From NCBI GenBank assembly GCA_944319795.1, contig CALUFA010000005.1, forward strand, positions 27,925-91,924: a stretch of DNA of 64,000 nt, read 5' to 3'. The position numbers and the translations under genes were made by a program. Under the pieces are notes generated by a model, which worked only from the letters and a program-made list of their open reading frames with translations, had not been told where the DNA came from and ran no database searches. The stretch's first letter is position 1. Every line of letters begins with the position of its first letter. This DNA is from an uncultured Prevotella sp. (GTDB taxonomy: Bacteria; Bacteroidota; Bacteroidia; Bacteroidales; Bacteroidaceae). Positions 34,853 to 42,614 of this stretch are shown piece after piece.

Positions 34853-34967
34853 ATAAGGTGAAAAGGTGAAAGGGTGAAAAGGGAAAACAGCGTTCAATAC
34901 CATATAAAAGATTGAATGTCTGCCAACTCCTCACCTTCTCACCTTTTCACCCTTTCACCTTTAAAAG
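34853..34967. repeat. Word-repeat inverted repeat (GGTGAAAAGGTGAAAGG)
   Basis: GGTGAAAAGGTGAAAGGGTG faces CACCTTTTCACCCTTTCACC around about 50 nt. It lies between pgi and the HAD gene on the same strand. Confidence 0.85.
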
Positions 34968-35678
34968 ATGTTCGGAAAAGAAATAAGACAATACCTTGAG
35001 AAGCACGGCTTTGAGGCATTCACGCCCAAGGCCGTGCTTTTTGATATGGACGGAGTAATCTACGACAGCATGCCATACCACGCCCGGAGCTGGCACGAGT
35101 CGATGGCGACGTTCGGACTCGACATGGCTCCCGAAGAGGCTTATACATACGAGGGCATGCGCGGAGTGGAAACCATAAAACTGATTGCGCGCCGACAATG
35201 GGGGCGCGAGCTCAGCGACGAGGAAGCCGAGGGAATGTATGAAGTGAAGTCGGCAAAGTTCAAGACGTTCCCACAAGCCAAGAAAATGGACGGCGTGGAG
35301 GAACTGATGCGCAAGATTAAGGCCGGCGGAATGAAGATTGTCGTCGTAACCGGCAGCGGTCAAAGCAGCCTGCTGAAAAGGCTTGAGGACGACTTCGACG
35401 GCCTGATAAGCGGCGGGCTAATGGTGACGAGCTTCGACGTAACCCACGGCAAACCCGACCCCGAGCCTTACTTGCGCGGCATGGAAAAGGCCGGCGTTAA
35501 GCCTTACGAGGCCGTAGTAGTAGAAAATGCTCCTCTCGGCGTGCGCGCCGCAGTGGCCGCTAACATTTTCACGATAGCCGTAAACACGGGGCCGTTGCCC
35601 GACAAGGCGCTCGCCGACGAAGGCGCCAACCTGATATTCCCAAACATGCCGGCACTAAGGGACGCTTGGAAACTATAA
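34968..35678 (+). CDS. HAD-superfamily phosphatase, beta-phosphoglucomutase-like
   Basis: A 236-residue HAD-IA enzyme with all four motifs: the nucleophile FDMDGVIYDS (about 26-35), VVTGSGQ (motif II), a lysine in THGKPDPEPY (motif III) and VENAPLGVRAAVAAN (motif IV). The alpha-helical cap after motif I is of the phosphoglucomutase/phosphatase type. It could be a sugar-phosphate mutase or phosphatase. The position after pgi fits a hexose-phosphate substrate, but no more can be said. Confidence 0.85.
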   Translation: MFGKEIRQYLEKHGFEAFTPKAVLFDMDGVIYDSMPYHARSWHESMATFGLDMAPEEAYTYEGMRGVETIKLIARRQWGRELSDEEAEGMYEVKSAKFKTFPQAKKMDGVEELMRKIKAGGMKIVVVTGSGQSSLLKRLEDDFDGLISGGLMVTSFDVTHGKPDPEPYLRGMEKAGVKPYEAVVVENAPLGVRAAVAANIFTIAVNTGPLPDKALADEGANLIFPNMPALRDAWKL

Positions 35679-35768
35679 AATTAAGAATTAAGAGTTAAGA
35701 AAATATGCATTGTTGCAGATTTGAACCATCAAAGCATATTTTCTTAACTCTTAACTCTTAATTCTTTA
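35679..35768. repeat. Word-repeat inverted repeat (AAGAATTAAGAGTTAAGAAA)
   Basis: TTAAGAATTAAGAGTTAAG and AAAATATGCATTG on the left mirror GCATATTTTCTTAACTC and TTAACTCTTAATTC on the right. It lies between the convergent HAD and fabI genes. Confidence 0.85.
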
Positions 35769-35779
35769 TTTATAAACTA

Positions 35780-36637
35780 CTATCCGTAAATAATCTTTCC
35801 GTTCTCGTCCTCGTAAGGAGCAAGATCCTTAGCGTACTGGTTCATCGCACGCAGGCTCATACCCATCGACGAGAATCCGCCGTCATGGTAAAGCGTCTGC
35901 ATAGTAACCTTGCGCGTTAAGTCGGAAAACATCACAACGCAATAGTCGGCGCAGTCGTCGGCAGTGGCGTTGCCCAACGGGGACATCTTGTTGGCGAAGT
36001 CCATAAGGTTGTCCATGTCCTTGATGCCCTTGCCTGCCGTAGTAGGCGTAGGCGACTGCGATATGCAGTTGATGCGGACATTCTTCTCGCGGCCGTATAT
36101 GTAGCCGAAGCTGCGCGCTATGCTCTCGAGCATGCTCTTGGCGTCGGCCATGTCGTTATAGCCGAAGAACGTGCGCTGGGCAGCTACGTAAGTCAGGGCG
36201 ACAACCGAGCCGTACTCGGCGATTGCATCCTGCTTCTTGGCCACTTGGAGCATCTTGTGGAACGATATGGCCGATATGTCGAGCGTCTTTTGCAGATAGT
36301 TGTAGTCGAGGTCGTCATACGTGCGGTGCTTGCGCACGTTCGGGCTCATGCCGATTGAATGGAGCACGAAGTCAATCTTGCCACCCAACAGGCGGACAGA
36401 CTCGGAGAACACCTTCTCAAGATCCTCTACGCTTGTAGCGTCGGCGGCGATGATAGGCGCGTCGAGCTTCTTGCCGAGTTCGTCGAGCGTACCCATGCGC
36501 AGAGCCATCGCCGTGTTGCTCAGCGTTATCCGGGCACCTTCCTCTACGGCTTTCACAGCCACTTTCCATGCGATCGAGTCCTCATTGAGCGCGCCGAAAA
36601 TGATGCCGCGCTTGCCTTGCAATAAATTGTGAGTCAT
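35780..36637 (-). CDS. fabI: Enoyl-[acyl-carrier-protein] reductase (NADH)
   Basis: A 285-residue FabI of the SDR fold, the last reductase of fatty-acid elongation. The N-terminal RGIIFGALNEDSIAWKVA matches the FabI pattern (GxxxxxSIAxG). The catalytic YxxxxxxxK pattern is in the FFGYNDMADAKSMLESIAR segment. The length is slightly longer than the 260 of enterobacterial FabI, as usual in Bacteroidota. It has its own promoter and stands alone. Confidence 0.93.
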   Translation of the reverse strand: MTHNLLQGKRGIIFGALNEDSIAWKVAVKAVEEGARITLSNTAMALRMGTLDELGKKLDAPIIAADATSVEDLEKVFSESVRLLGGKIDFVLHSIGMSPNVRKHRTYDDLDYNYLQKTLDISAISFHKMLQVAKKQDAIAEYGSVVALTYVAAQRTFFGYNDMADAKSMLESIARSFGYIYGREKNVRINCISQSPTPTTAGKGIKDMDNLMDFANKMSPLGNATADDCADYCVVMFSDLTRKVTMQTLYHDGGFSSMGMSLRAMNQYAKDLAPYEDENGKIIYG

Positions 36638-36672
36638 TGTTTTAAATATCTTTTGATTTGTATATTCGCTTG

Positions 36673-36703
36673 CAAAATTACATCTTTCTTACGATAACGC
36701 AAA
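36673..36703 (-). promoter_or_regulatory. fabI promoter
   Basis: On the minus strand TAATTTTG (36673-36680 on plus as CAAAATTA) and TTTG (36700-36703) are 19 bp apart. Confidence 0.6.
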
Positions 36704-36780
36704 CTTTTTAACTTGAAAATGACGAATTTGCGGCATACCGCAAGCCCCTGCGCGTTGCGGAATGCAGCTTCGGGCGTTGC

Positions 36781-36861
36781 AAAAGGCCGTCTTTCAGCAC
36801 GCAAAAGGTAACCTTCCAAGCTGCAAAAGGTTATCTTTCAAGCTGTAAAAGGCAATCTTTC
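36781..36861. repeat. 22-bp palindrome array 4 (4 units)
   Basis: Units start at 36781, 36803, 36825 and 36847, all AAAAGG, exactly 22 bp apart. The array is about 80 bp upstream of the fabI promoter. Confidence 0.9.
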
Positions 36862-36965
36862 GCAAAATAAGGTAAAGACAGAAGCGTAAACAGCCGCAAC
36901 GGCTACGAGTCAGCCTATCGCCCACTTCCACTCCAATTTTCAAATAAAAAAAATTCCGGTTTTTA

Positions 36966-37080
36966 CCGTCACAATGTCACAACAAGATGTAACATAAAGA
37001 CTACCAGGCAGTTAAGCCGTGACATTTACACAAACGGCGTTGTCACCACTATCACAATGTGACGTTAGTGGCAATGACAC
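36966..37080. repeat. TGTCAC/GTGACA-rich dyad block
   Basis: Contains ACCGTCACAATGTCACAAC, GTGACATTTAC, GTTGTCACCACTATC and CACAATGTGACGTTAG, that is, many TGTCAC half-sites in both orientations. A related block is at 63355-63545. No gene. Confidence 0.55.
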
Positions 37081-37330
37081 ATGTTTAACGTGAGTTCGGT
37101 ATAAGAAATTAGGAAATGAAATCATTCTAAAGCGTAAGAAGTCTGTGGCATTCTGTCATTCCGGGCCGGGACCCGGAATCCAGGAAAAACACTTTCGTCA
37201 ACAACTTGGTTGCATACACTGGATTCCGGGTCCCGGCCCGGAATGACAGAATGTCACAGACTTCTTAAATCCAATACAATAATGGTACTTTTTGTGGAAT
37301 AATCCTTATATCGAACTCACGTATGTTTAA
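37081..37330. mobile_element. MITE-like element A with 8-bp target duplication
   Basis: ATGTTTAA (37081-37088 and 37323-37330) flanks terminal inverted repeats CGTGAGTTCGGTATAA and TTATATCGAACTCACG. Inside is palindrome copy 3 (arms 37135-37182 and 37219-37267; core GTCATTCCGGGCC and GGGACCCGGAATCC). It encodes no protein. Confidence 0.75.
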
Positions 37331-37347
37331 TGTCACCGTACATCATA

Positions 37348-37472
37348 TACGTTAGTTCGGTATAAGAAATAAGAAAATGGAATCATTCTAAAGCGCAAGA
37401 AGTCATTTAGAAGTATGAAACAAGTTTAGAAAAGGAAAATTCATGTTACTTGCGGACATTCATATTAGTATC
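37348..37472. mobile_element. Decayed or partial MITE-like fragment
   Basis: It begins like element A (ACGTTAGTTCGGTATAAGAA, ATCATTCTAAAGCGCAAG) but loses the palindrome. It ends near TTGCGGACATTCATATT, which resembles the outer end of palindrome copy 1. Confidence 0.55.
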
Positions 37473-37500
37473 AAAAAACGCCACAGCGCACATAACGCAA

Positions 37501-37547
37501 AACCGCCTGCCGGCTGGCGTTATCGCGCCACATGCCGGCAGGCGGTT
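37501..37547 (-). terminator. Terminator of the 37623-38708 gene
   Basis: A perfect 14-bp GC-rich stem (AACCGCCTGCCGGC and complement) with a 19-nt loop, followed on the minus strand by TTTGCGTT. Confidence 0.7.
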
Positions 37548-37622
37548 GATTAATGAGCAATCAAAATGGACAATACCCTGCTTGGGCAATAATCCATCAT
37601 AACCATCTTAGTCCTACATAAA

Positions 37623-38708
37623 TTACTTGTTGACGAACTTCTTGCCGTTCTGAATCAAGATGCCCTTTGTGTCCTTGCTTACGCGCTGGCCGGCAAGGTT
37701 GTAAACGGGAGCGTTCTCGTCGAACTTTCCAACGGTAACGTTGCTGATGCCCGTGGTGCCGTCGTCAAGCACATAGAGGTACGGCATAAGGCCGGACTCG
37801 TCGGCATAGCTGCCGAAAGAATTGTATTCTACGGAGTATTGCACATACTTGTTCACGCCAGTGTGGGTAATCTTGAACGTTCCGTCGGCATTCGGCTCTA
37901 CCGACCAATAAACCTCAGCATCCGGATCGGCGTCAACGTTAAAGCTGTCATATTCGCCCTGCTGGTAAAGATAACGCCCGTCGGGTTGGATAATCGAATA
38001 CAAGGCTGTATTAGCCTCATAATTCATGAACTGGAACGCATATTCCTTGTCGACCGGAAGTTCGATGGCGCCGTCTTCATTTACTTCAGCTTCTTCAACA
38101 TACAAGTAACCATAGTTCTTGTCAAGAGGCTTGGCGATGTATAACTTACCTTCATTTTCTGCAACCAAGAGATACTTCTTGAAATGCTCAACTTCCGCAG
38201 CCTTCTTATAGACGGCCTTCTCGACGGGTTGTGGAGTCTCGCCCTCAAGGTAAACGGTAATAGAGTTGATCTGGGTGTTGCCGCCGATGCTGATCACAAC
38301 GCTGTTGGCCTGACCTGTCCAGTTAGCTCCGTCAAGCGTGCCTGCGCTCGCCGTATTGCCAGCATTCCACTTACCGTTGACGAACTCTATGCTCGAAAGG
38401 TTCTTTCCTTCCGGGGCGGTAACCGTGAGCGTACCTGAATACATGCGAAGGCGCGGCGTGTTGGTCCAGATGCGGTTGGCGTTGCTTACGCCCTCGTCTG
38501 CGGCAGACACCGTTACGGAAATACCGTTCAGCGTGCATGTGGTAGGCTCGGTGAAATCGCCGTCGTTGCTGTCGCCGCTCGACGTTCCCGGAAGCGTGGG
38601 GAACAACGACTGATAGTCGTTGTCGAAATCAAATGTCGTCTGTGCGAACGTTGTTCCGAAGAACAGCGTCAACAGGCTTACTAATGATAAACGTAGAATT
38701 TTGTTCAT
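37623..38708 (-). CDS. Secreted protein of unknown function with type IX-like tail
   Basis: 361 residues from the ATG at 38708, chosen because MNKILRLSLVSLLTLFFGTTFAQ is a signal peptide; the frame to 38765 adds a tail without start context. The first half (RIWTNTPRLRMYSGTLTVTAPEGKNLSSIEFVNGKW) looks like a beta-rich module seen in other Bacteroidales secreted proteins. The middle (YKKAAEVEHFKKYLLVAENEGKLY) is unassigned. The end, VYNLAGQRVSKDTKGILIQNGKKFVNK, is the shared surface-sorting tail. It precedes (in genome order) an M6 protease with the same tail. No function is proposed. Confidence 0.7.
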   Translation of the reverse strand: MNKILRLSLVSLLTLFFGTTFAQTTFDFDNDYQSLFPTLPGTSSGDSNDGDFTEPTTCTLNGISVTVSAADEGVSNANRIWTNTPRLRMYSGTLTVTAPEGKNLSSIEFVNGKWNAGNTASAGTLDGANWTGQANSVVISIGGNTQINSITVYLEGETPQPVEKAVYKKAAEVEHFKKYLLVAENEGKLYIAKPLDKNYGYLYVEEAEVNEDGAIELPVDKEYAFQFMNYEANTALYSIIQPDGRYLYQQGEYDSFNVDADPDAEVYWSVEPNADGTFKITHTGVNKYVQYSVEYNSFGSYADESGLMPYLYVLDDGTTGISNVTVGKFDENAPVYNLAGQRVSKDTKGILIQNGKKFVNK

Positions 38709-38826
38709 AATCTTAAGTTTTAATGGGTTAATGTAATAATATTTACGAACACTTATATATTGCAAAGATAGTGGTTTTATTTATACGTTGTAACAATTTC
38801 GTATTAAAATGTTGTTAAGACAAAGT

Positions 38827-38880
38827 AATAGCCGCAAAACAGCCAAGCCGACATTGCAAATTGGCTGTTTTGCGGCTATT
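38827..38880 (-). terminator. Terminator of the M6 protease gene
   Basis: A perfect 20-bp stem (starting AATAGCCGCAAAACAG) around a 14-nt loop, about 30 bp beyond the protease stop on the minus strand. Confidence 0.75.
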
Positions 38881-38912
38881 AATTTATTGGTATGGCAACC
38901 GTTAAAGCCCCT

Positions 38913-40571
38913 TTATTTCACTACCTTCTTACCGTTAATTACATACACGCCTTTCTTCAGGGCGCGCCAGTCCGTGCCAACATAGCGGCCGTCGAGGCTG
39001 TAAATGCGGCGGTCGGCAGAGCCGTGCGCACCAGCGTTTACCACGTTGATGCCGGTTTCGCCTCCTTCATCGGCATTCTTAGCGAACTCGAACGACATGG
39101 TGCCGTCCTCGTTTTGCGTTATGGCGGTAACCGACTTGTTCATAAACTTCGACCCGTCAGTGTTGCTGTGGTGCAATTTGGCGGAAGGCTTGCTCGTGTT
39201 GGTAAGGCTGTCGTTGCCGTTACACGGATAAGTATCGCCTGCAAGGTCGGAAGCCGACCACCCCGACATGTTGTCGGCATGGAAGATTGTGCAGCGTTGT
39301 GTCCGTGTGCTGTTCACAAGGTTGTTTGCCCAAACGCTGGCATTAAAGTCGACGTGGAGTATCAGCATTCCGCTTCCGGGGAGCGCCGCGTCCCATCCCT
39401 CGAGCTGCCTGTTCTCCAAAAGGTAATACTCGTCGGGGTGTCCGTCGTTATAAATAATGTAGGCGTCGCCGGTTGAATCGAGCGGTCCCATTTCGGCAAC
39501 GGTGGTGTCGTTGGCTAATTCGATTGGTTCAATCCACCCTGCATACCAACGCTCATAGCTCGTATAGCCAGCCGGTAGGTAACCGTCGCCGTTATAATTG
39601 CCGGCGTCCATAAGACTCCAATACCCCATTCCGTAATTATTGTATGCATAAGTCGTGTCATACAAGTCGGGAAGTCCGAGACAATGGGAGAACTCATGGC
39701 AGATTGTGCCGATGCCGCAGGTATTTCCCGAGCCGTTAAGCTCCGACCCGCAAGCGTAAGTATCGACGTAGACCCCATCGAAGCTCGGCTTGTCGATAAT
39801 ATAAGATATATTGTATTGGTGCGGCCAAATGGTGTTCGGGTCGTCATAGTCGGCCTCGCCGTAGCCTGCGTAGATTATGAAAACCTGGTCAACAATGCTG
39901 TCGCCGTCCCAGTCGTAGTCGGAAAAATCGACAAGACTGTCGACCGCCTCGCATGCGTCAACCACCATTTCGACAACCTTATCCATATCCTCATAACCGA
40001 AAAAGTTGTTTGCGCCGTAATACTTATAGCTCTTGTCAACCTTCACCGGACCTACCACGTCGAAATCTATCGAGAACTTACCATAGCTCTGATCCTTGAA
40101 ATAATCTTTTAGACTGCCCCTGAATTTCCCTTCAGAAAAACCTTCCTCGTTAACCATGCGCCGGTAAAAACCAAGACTGTCGCCCTCGGTAAAGGCGACG
40201 TCGGCGAACTCGACAAGAATTATCAATCCTTTCTTCTCGCCCTCGTAAGGAGCATGCTCTTCCCCCACCGTAACCCTCGACATCGGCGAGCGCTTAAGCC
40301 TCGCAGCCGTTGCGTTGGCACGCATCTTGCCGGCACGCTCTATCATTGCGTCGATGTCGGCCGGTTCGGCAAGTTTGGTCTTGTCGTTGATTACAAACTT
40401 ACGGCCGTCTTCCGCCTGCCAATAATGGCAAAATTCGTCACCGCGAAGCTCGGCACGCACCTCCGTACCGTCGACGAGCTTCACCGTCTTCCACTGTCCG
40501 CGCTTAGCAGGAACAGCAAACGCCACCGCGCAAATAAGCGCAAGCGACAAAGTCATAAAAAGTTTCTTCAT
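38913..40571 (-). CDS. Secreted M6-family metalloprotease
   Basis: 552 residues with a signal peptide (MKKLFMTLSLALICAVAFA). The zinc site is HEFSHCLGLPD (HExxHxxGxxD), typical of M6 immune-inhibitor-A-like peptidases. Before it lies the usual VLVEF-like segment (GLIILVEFADVAF). After it comes MGYWSLMDAGNYNGDG, which carries the methionine-turn region. The C-terminus IYSLDGRYVGTDW...GVYVINGKKVVK is the type IX-like tail. It probably digests extracellular or host proteins. It has its own promoter (TAACTTTG at 40599-40606, minus) and terminator. Confidence 0.92.
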   Translation of the reverse strand: MKKLFMTLSLALICAVAFAVPAKRGQWKTVKLVDGTEVRAELRGDEFCHYWQAEDGRKFVINDKTKLAEPADIDAMIERAGKMRANATAARLKRSPMSRVTVGEEHAPYEGEKKGLIILVEFADVAFTEGDSLGFYRRMVNEEGFSEGKFRGSLKDYFKDQSYGKFSIDFDVVGPVKVDKSYKYYGANNFFGYEDMDKVVEMVVDACEAVDSLVDFSDYDWDGDSIVDQVFIIYAGYGEADYDDPNTIWPHQYNISYIIDKPSFDGVYVDTYACGSELNGSGNTCGIGTICHEFSHCLGLPDLYDTTYAYNNYGMGYWSLMDAGNYNGDGYLPAGYTSYERWYAGWIEPIELANDTTVAEMGPLDSTGDAYIIYNDGHPDEYYLLENRQLEGWDAALPGSGMLILHVDFNASVWANNLVNSTRTQRCTIFHADNMSGWSASDLAGDTYPCNGNDSLTNTSKPSAKLHHSNTDGSKFMNKSVTAITQNEDGTMSFEFAKNADEGGETGINVVNAGAHGSADRRIYSLDGRYVGTDWRALKKGVYVINGKKVVK

Positions 40572-40598
40572 TATTATGATGATATGATTTACTTATTG

Positions 40599-40630
40599 CA
40601 AAGTTAGCATTTATTAGCTTTTCATCCAAA
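40599..40630 (-). promoter_or_regulatory. M6 protease promoter
   Basis: Minus-strand TAACTTTG (40599-40606) and TTTG (40627-40630) are 20 bp apart, about 30 nt from the start codon. Confidence 0.65.
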
Positions 40631-40702
40631 TAAATCCTCATCTATCGCCTTACGCAAGAAAAACATACGTGATTTTTATTACGAGCCAACGTCATCATAC
40701 GA

Positions 40703-40727
40703 AAAAGGGGCGCAAAAAGCGCCCCTT
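40703..40727 (-). terminator. Terminator of the PL1 lyase gene
   Basis: AAGGGGCGC pairs with GCGCCCCTT around a 5-nt loop. On the minus strand the stem is followed by TTTTCG. Confidence 0.8.
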
Positions 40728-40754
40728 ACTTATGAAACAAGTGCAATCAGAAAC

Positions 40755-42524
40755 TTACTTGATCACCTTGTCGGTAGCAGTCTTGCCGTTGGCATAAATA
40801 ATCTTGCGGATGTTTATGCCCTTGACAGGCTCGCTGAGCTTGGCTCCGCCGAGCGTGTAATACTCTATCTTCTCAACCTCTGACGACATTGTTTCCACGT
40901 TGCCGATGCCGGTAGACGTGTCGCATACCGGGAAATATTCGTCAACGGCTGTGATAGCGTCGGCGTTCTGCGCCTTTACAATGTGCTCTACCAAGCAGTT
41001 CAGGTAAACCTCGACATTGGTGTACCAGCCCTTTTCCGTATCCAGCGTGTAAAGGTTGGCGTCTTCGGGATTGTTCGGGTCGAGCCCGTTGGCTATCTCC
41101 CATTCGTCGGGCATTCCGTCTTGGTCGGTGTCGAAGCCTTCGGGACGCTGGCCGGTCGGGAAGTTCTCTTCGGTGTATCCGTTCACGTCGGAAACGAGGT
41201 CGATTTGTCCTTCTTTTTTCGTAACCGAACCGGTATACGTAGCCGTACCTGTGCGTGCCTCTTCCATATAGCGAGCGTCTACTTCGTCACGGTTAAGCGA
41301 AGCACCGCAATAGCCCAAAACCTTCTCGAATGTCTCGGCTGAAGAATGGGTAGTTACTTCGCCTACCGGCGCAGGCTCGTCCATCTTTATCCTGACGCAC
41401 ATTTCGCCGTTGTCGTTCGCCTTGTGCTCAACGCCGTCGCCATAGTAATTGTTTACGTCCTTGCTCCAGCGTTCGCCGTCGATGGTGAACACGCCACTGT
41501 CGTAAGTCACTCCGGCCCAGTCCCTGTTCTCGGTTACGTCGCCTTCGTGTGTTTCGGTAGTGTTACCTTCGATGAAATAGCGGCTGGTCATTCCGTACTT
41601 GTCCTCAGGAGTAGAGTTGCCCGATGCACCGACGGTAACCTTCGTTACCTGCTGGGCTTTGCTCTTTGATGTCGACGGGCCGCCTTTATAATAATTGTTG
41701 ACGATGTTTATCTGTCCGCCGCCCGGGCCTCCGTAGCAATCACCAGTCCAGTTGTACATCAAGCAGTTACGGAAATCAACGTTCTCGGCCTGTACGGGAT
41801 TTGCCCAATTATATTCATCGTATAATTTATTCTTGGTATAACCTGACCAACCATACCGTGCTCCGTTGAAGCGCGGAGCGCGGTTGCCTACATGGACGAT
41901 CATGTTGTGGTGGAAGCTGGCCAGCTTGCCGCCCCATATTCCGCCGTATCCGTGGGCGCCCTTGCCGTGGCCTGCGTTGTTAAGACTTTCGGCTATGGTG
42001 CACCACTGCATGCTGAAGTTGTTCATGTCGTAGAACGACGCCACCTCGTCGATGCTCCAGCTGAACGAGCAGTGGTCGAGAATCATGCCCGTGCGCTCGC
42101 GCGTCCAAATTGCGTCGGCACCGTCGTTTACGTCTTTCTCCTGTCCCCTGCGGATGCGGATGAAGCGCATTATGATGTTGTCGCCGTCAGGACGAACCGT
42201 CCTATAACGCAATGTTATTCCGGGGTAAGGTGCGGTTTGGCCGGCAATCGTCGTATTACCCGTGATTTTCAAGTCTGACTTCAATGGAATAACTCCGCCC
42301 ACGTCGAACACGATTATCTTTGCACCCGACTGTGCCACGGCCCATCTTAGCGAGCCTGTACCGGAATCATTCAAGTTAGTTACGTGTACAATCTTTCCGC
42401 CGCGTCCGCCGGTTACATATCGGCCGTGGCCCTCGGCGCCGGGGAATGCCGGAACGTCGTTTTGGGCAAATGCCGCAGTTGTGCCTAAAGCAGCCGCAGC
42501 GAGTAATAAAATGTTTTTATTCAT
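40755..42524 (-). CDS. Pectate lyase (PL1-type), secreted
   Basis: 589 residues: a signal peptide (MNKNILLLAAAALGTTAAFAQ), then a right-handed beta-helix lyase domain (AFPGAEGHGRYVTGGRGGK; TIAGQTAPYPGITLR; ILDHCSFSWSIDE). Near 470 lies a calcium-type DTDQDGMPDEWE motif, and a sorting-like tail ends the protein. It should cleave polygalacturonate by beta-elimination outside the cell. It lies downstream of the GH28-GH105 gene, and its unsaturated products are the kind of ends that GH105 enzymes remove. A paralogue is at 53062-54747. Confidence 0.88.
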   Translation of the reverse strand: MNKNILLLAAAALGTTAAFAQNDVPAFPGAEGHGRYVTGGRGGKIVHVTNLNDSGTGSLRWAVAQSGAKIIVFDVGGVIPLKSDLKITGNTTIAGQTAPYPGITLRYRTVRPDGDNIIMRFIRIRRGQEKDVNDGADAIWTRERTGMILDHCSFSWSIDEVASFYDMNNFSMQWCTIAESLNNAGHGKGAHGYGGIWGGKLASFHHNMIVHVGNRAPRFNGARYGWSGYTKNKLYDEYNWANPVQAENVDFRNCLMYNWTGDCYGGPGGGQINIVNNYYKGGPSTSKSKAQQVTKVTVGASGNSTPEDKYGMTSRYFIEGNTTETHEGDVTENRDWAGVTYDSGVFTIDGERWSKDVNNYYGDGVEHKANDNGEMCVRIKMDEPAPVGEVTTHSSAETFEKVLGYCGASLNRDEVDARYMEEARTGTATYTGSVTKKEGQIDLVSDVNGYTEENFPTGQRPEGFDTDQDGMPDEWEIANGLDPNNPEDANLYTLDTEKGWYTNVEVYLNCLVEHIVKAQNADAITAVDEYFPVCDTSTGIGNVETMSSEVEKIEYYTLGGAKLSEPVKGINIRKIIYANGKTATDKVIK

Positions 42525-42568
42525 TGCTGTTTATTGATTTGTTATTATAATTTGTTTCAGCAGATTAA

Positions 42569-42603
42569 CGGCAAGGGATTCTTCGCTTTAGAATCCCTTG
42601 CCG
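42569..42603 (-). terminator. Terminator between the GH28-GH105 and PL1 genes
   Basis: A 14-bp stem (CGGCAAGGGATTCT and complement) with a 7-nt loop, directly after the fusion gene on the minus strand. Confidence 0.75.
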
Positions 42604-42614
42604 CAAAGAAGTTT

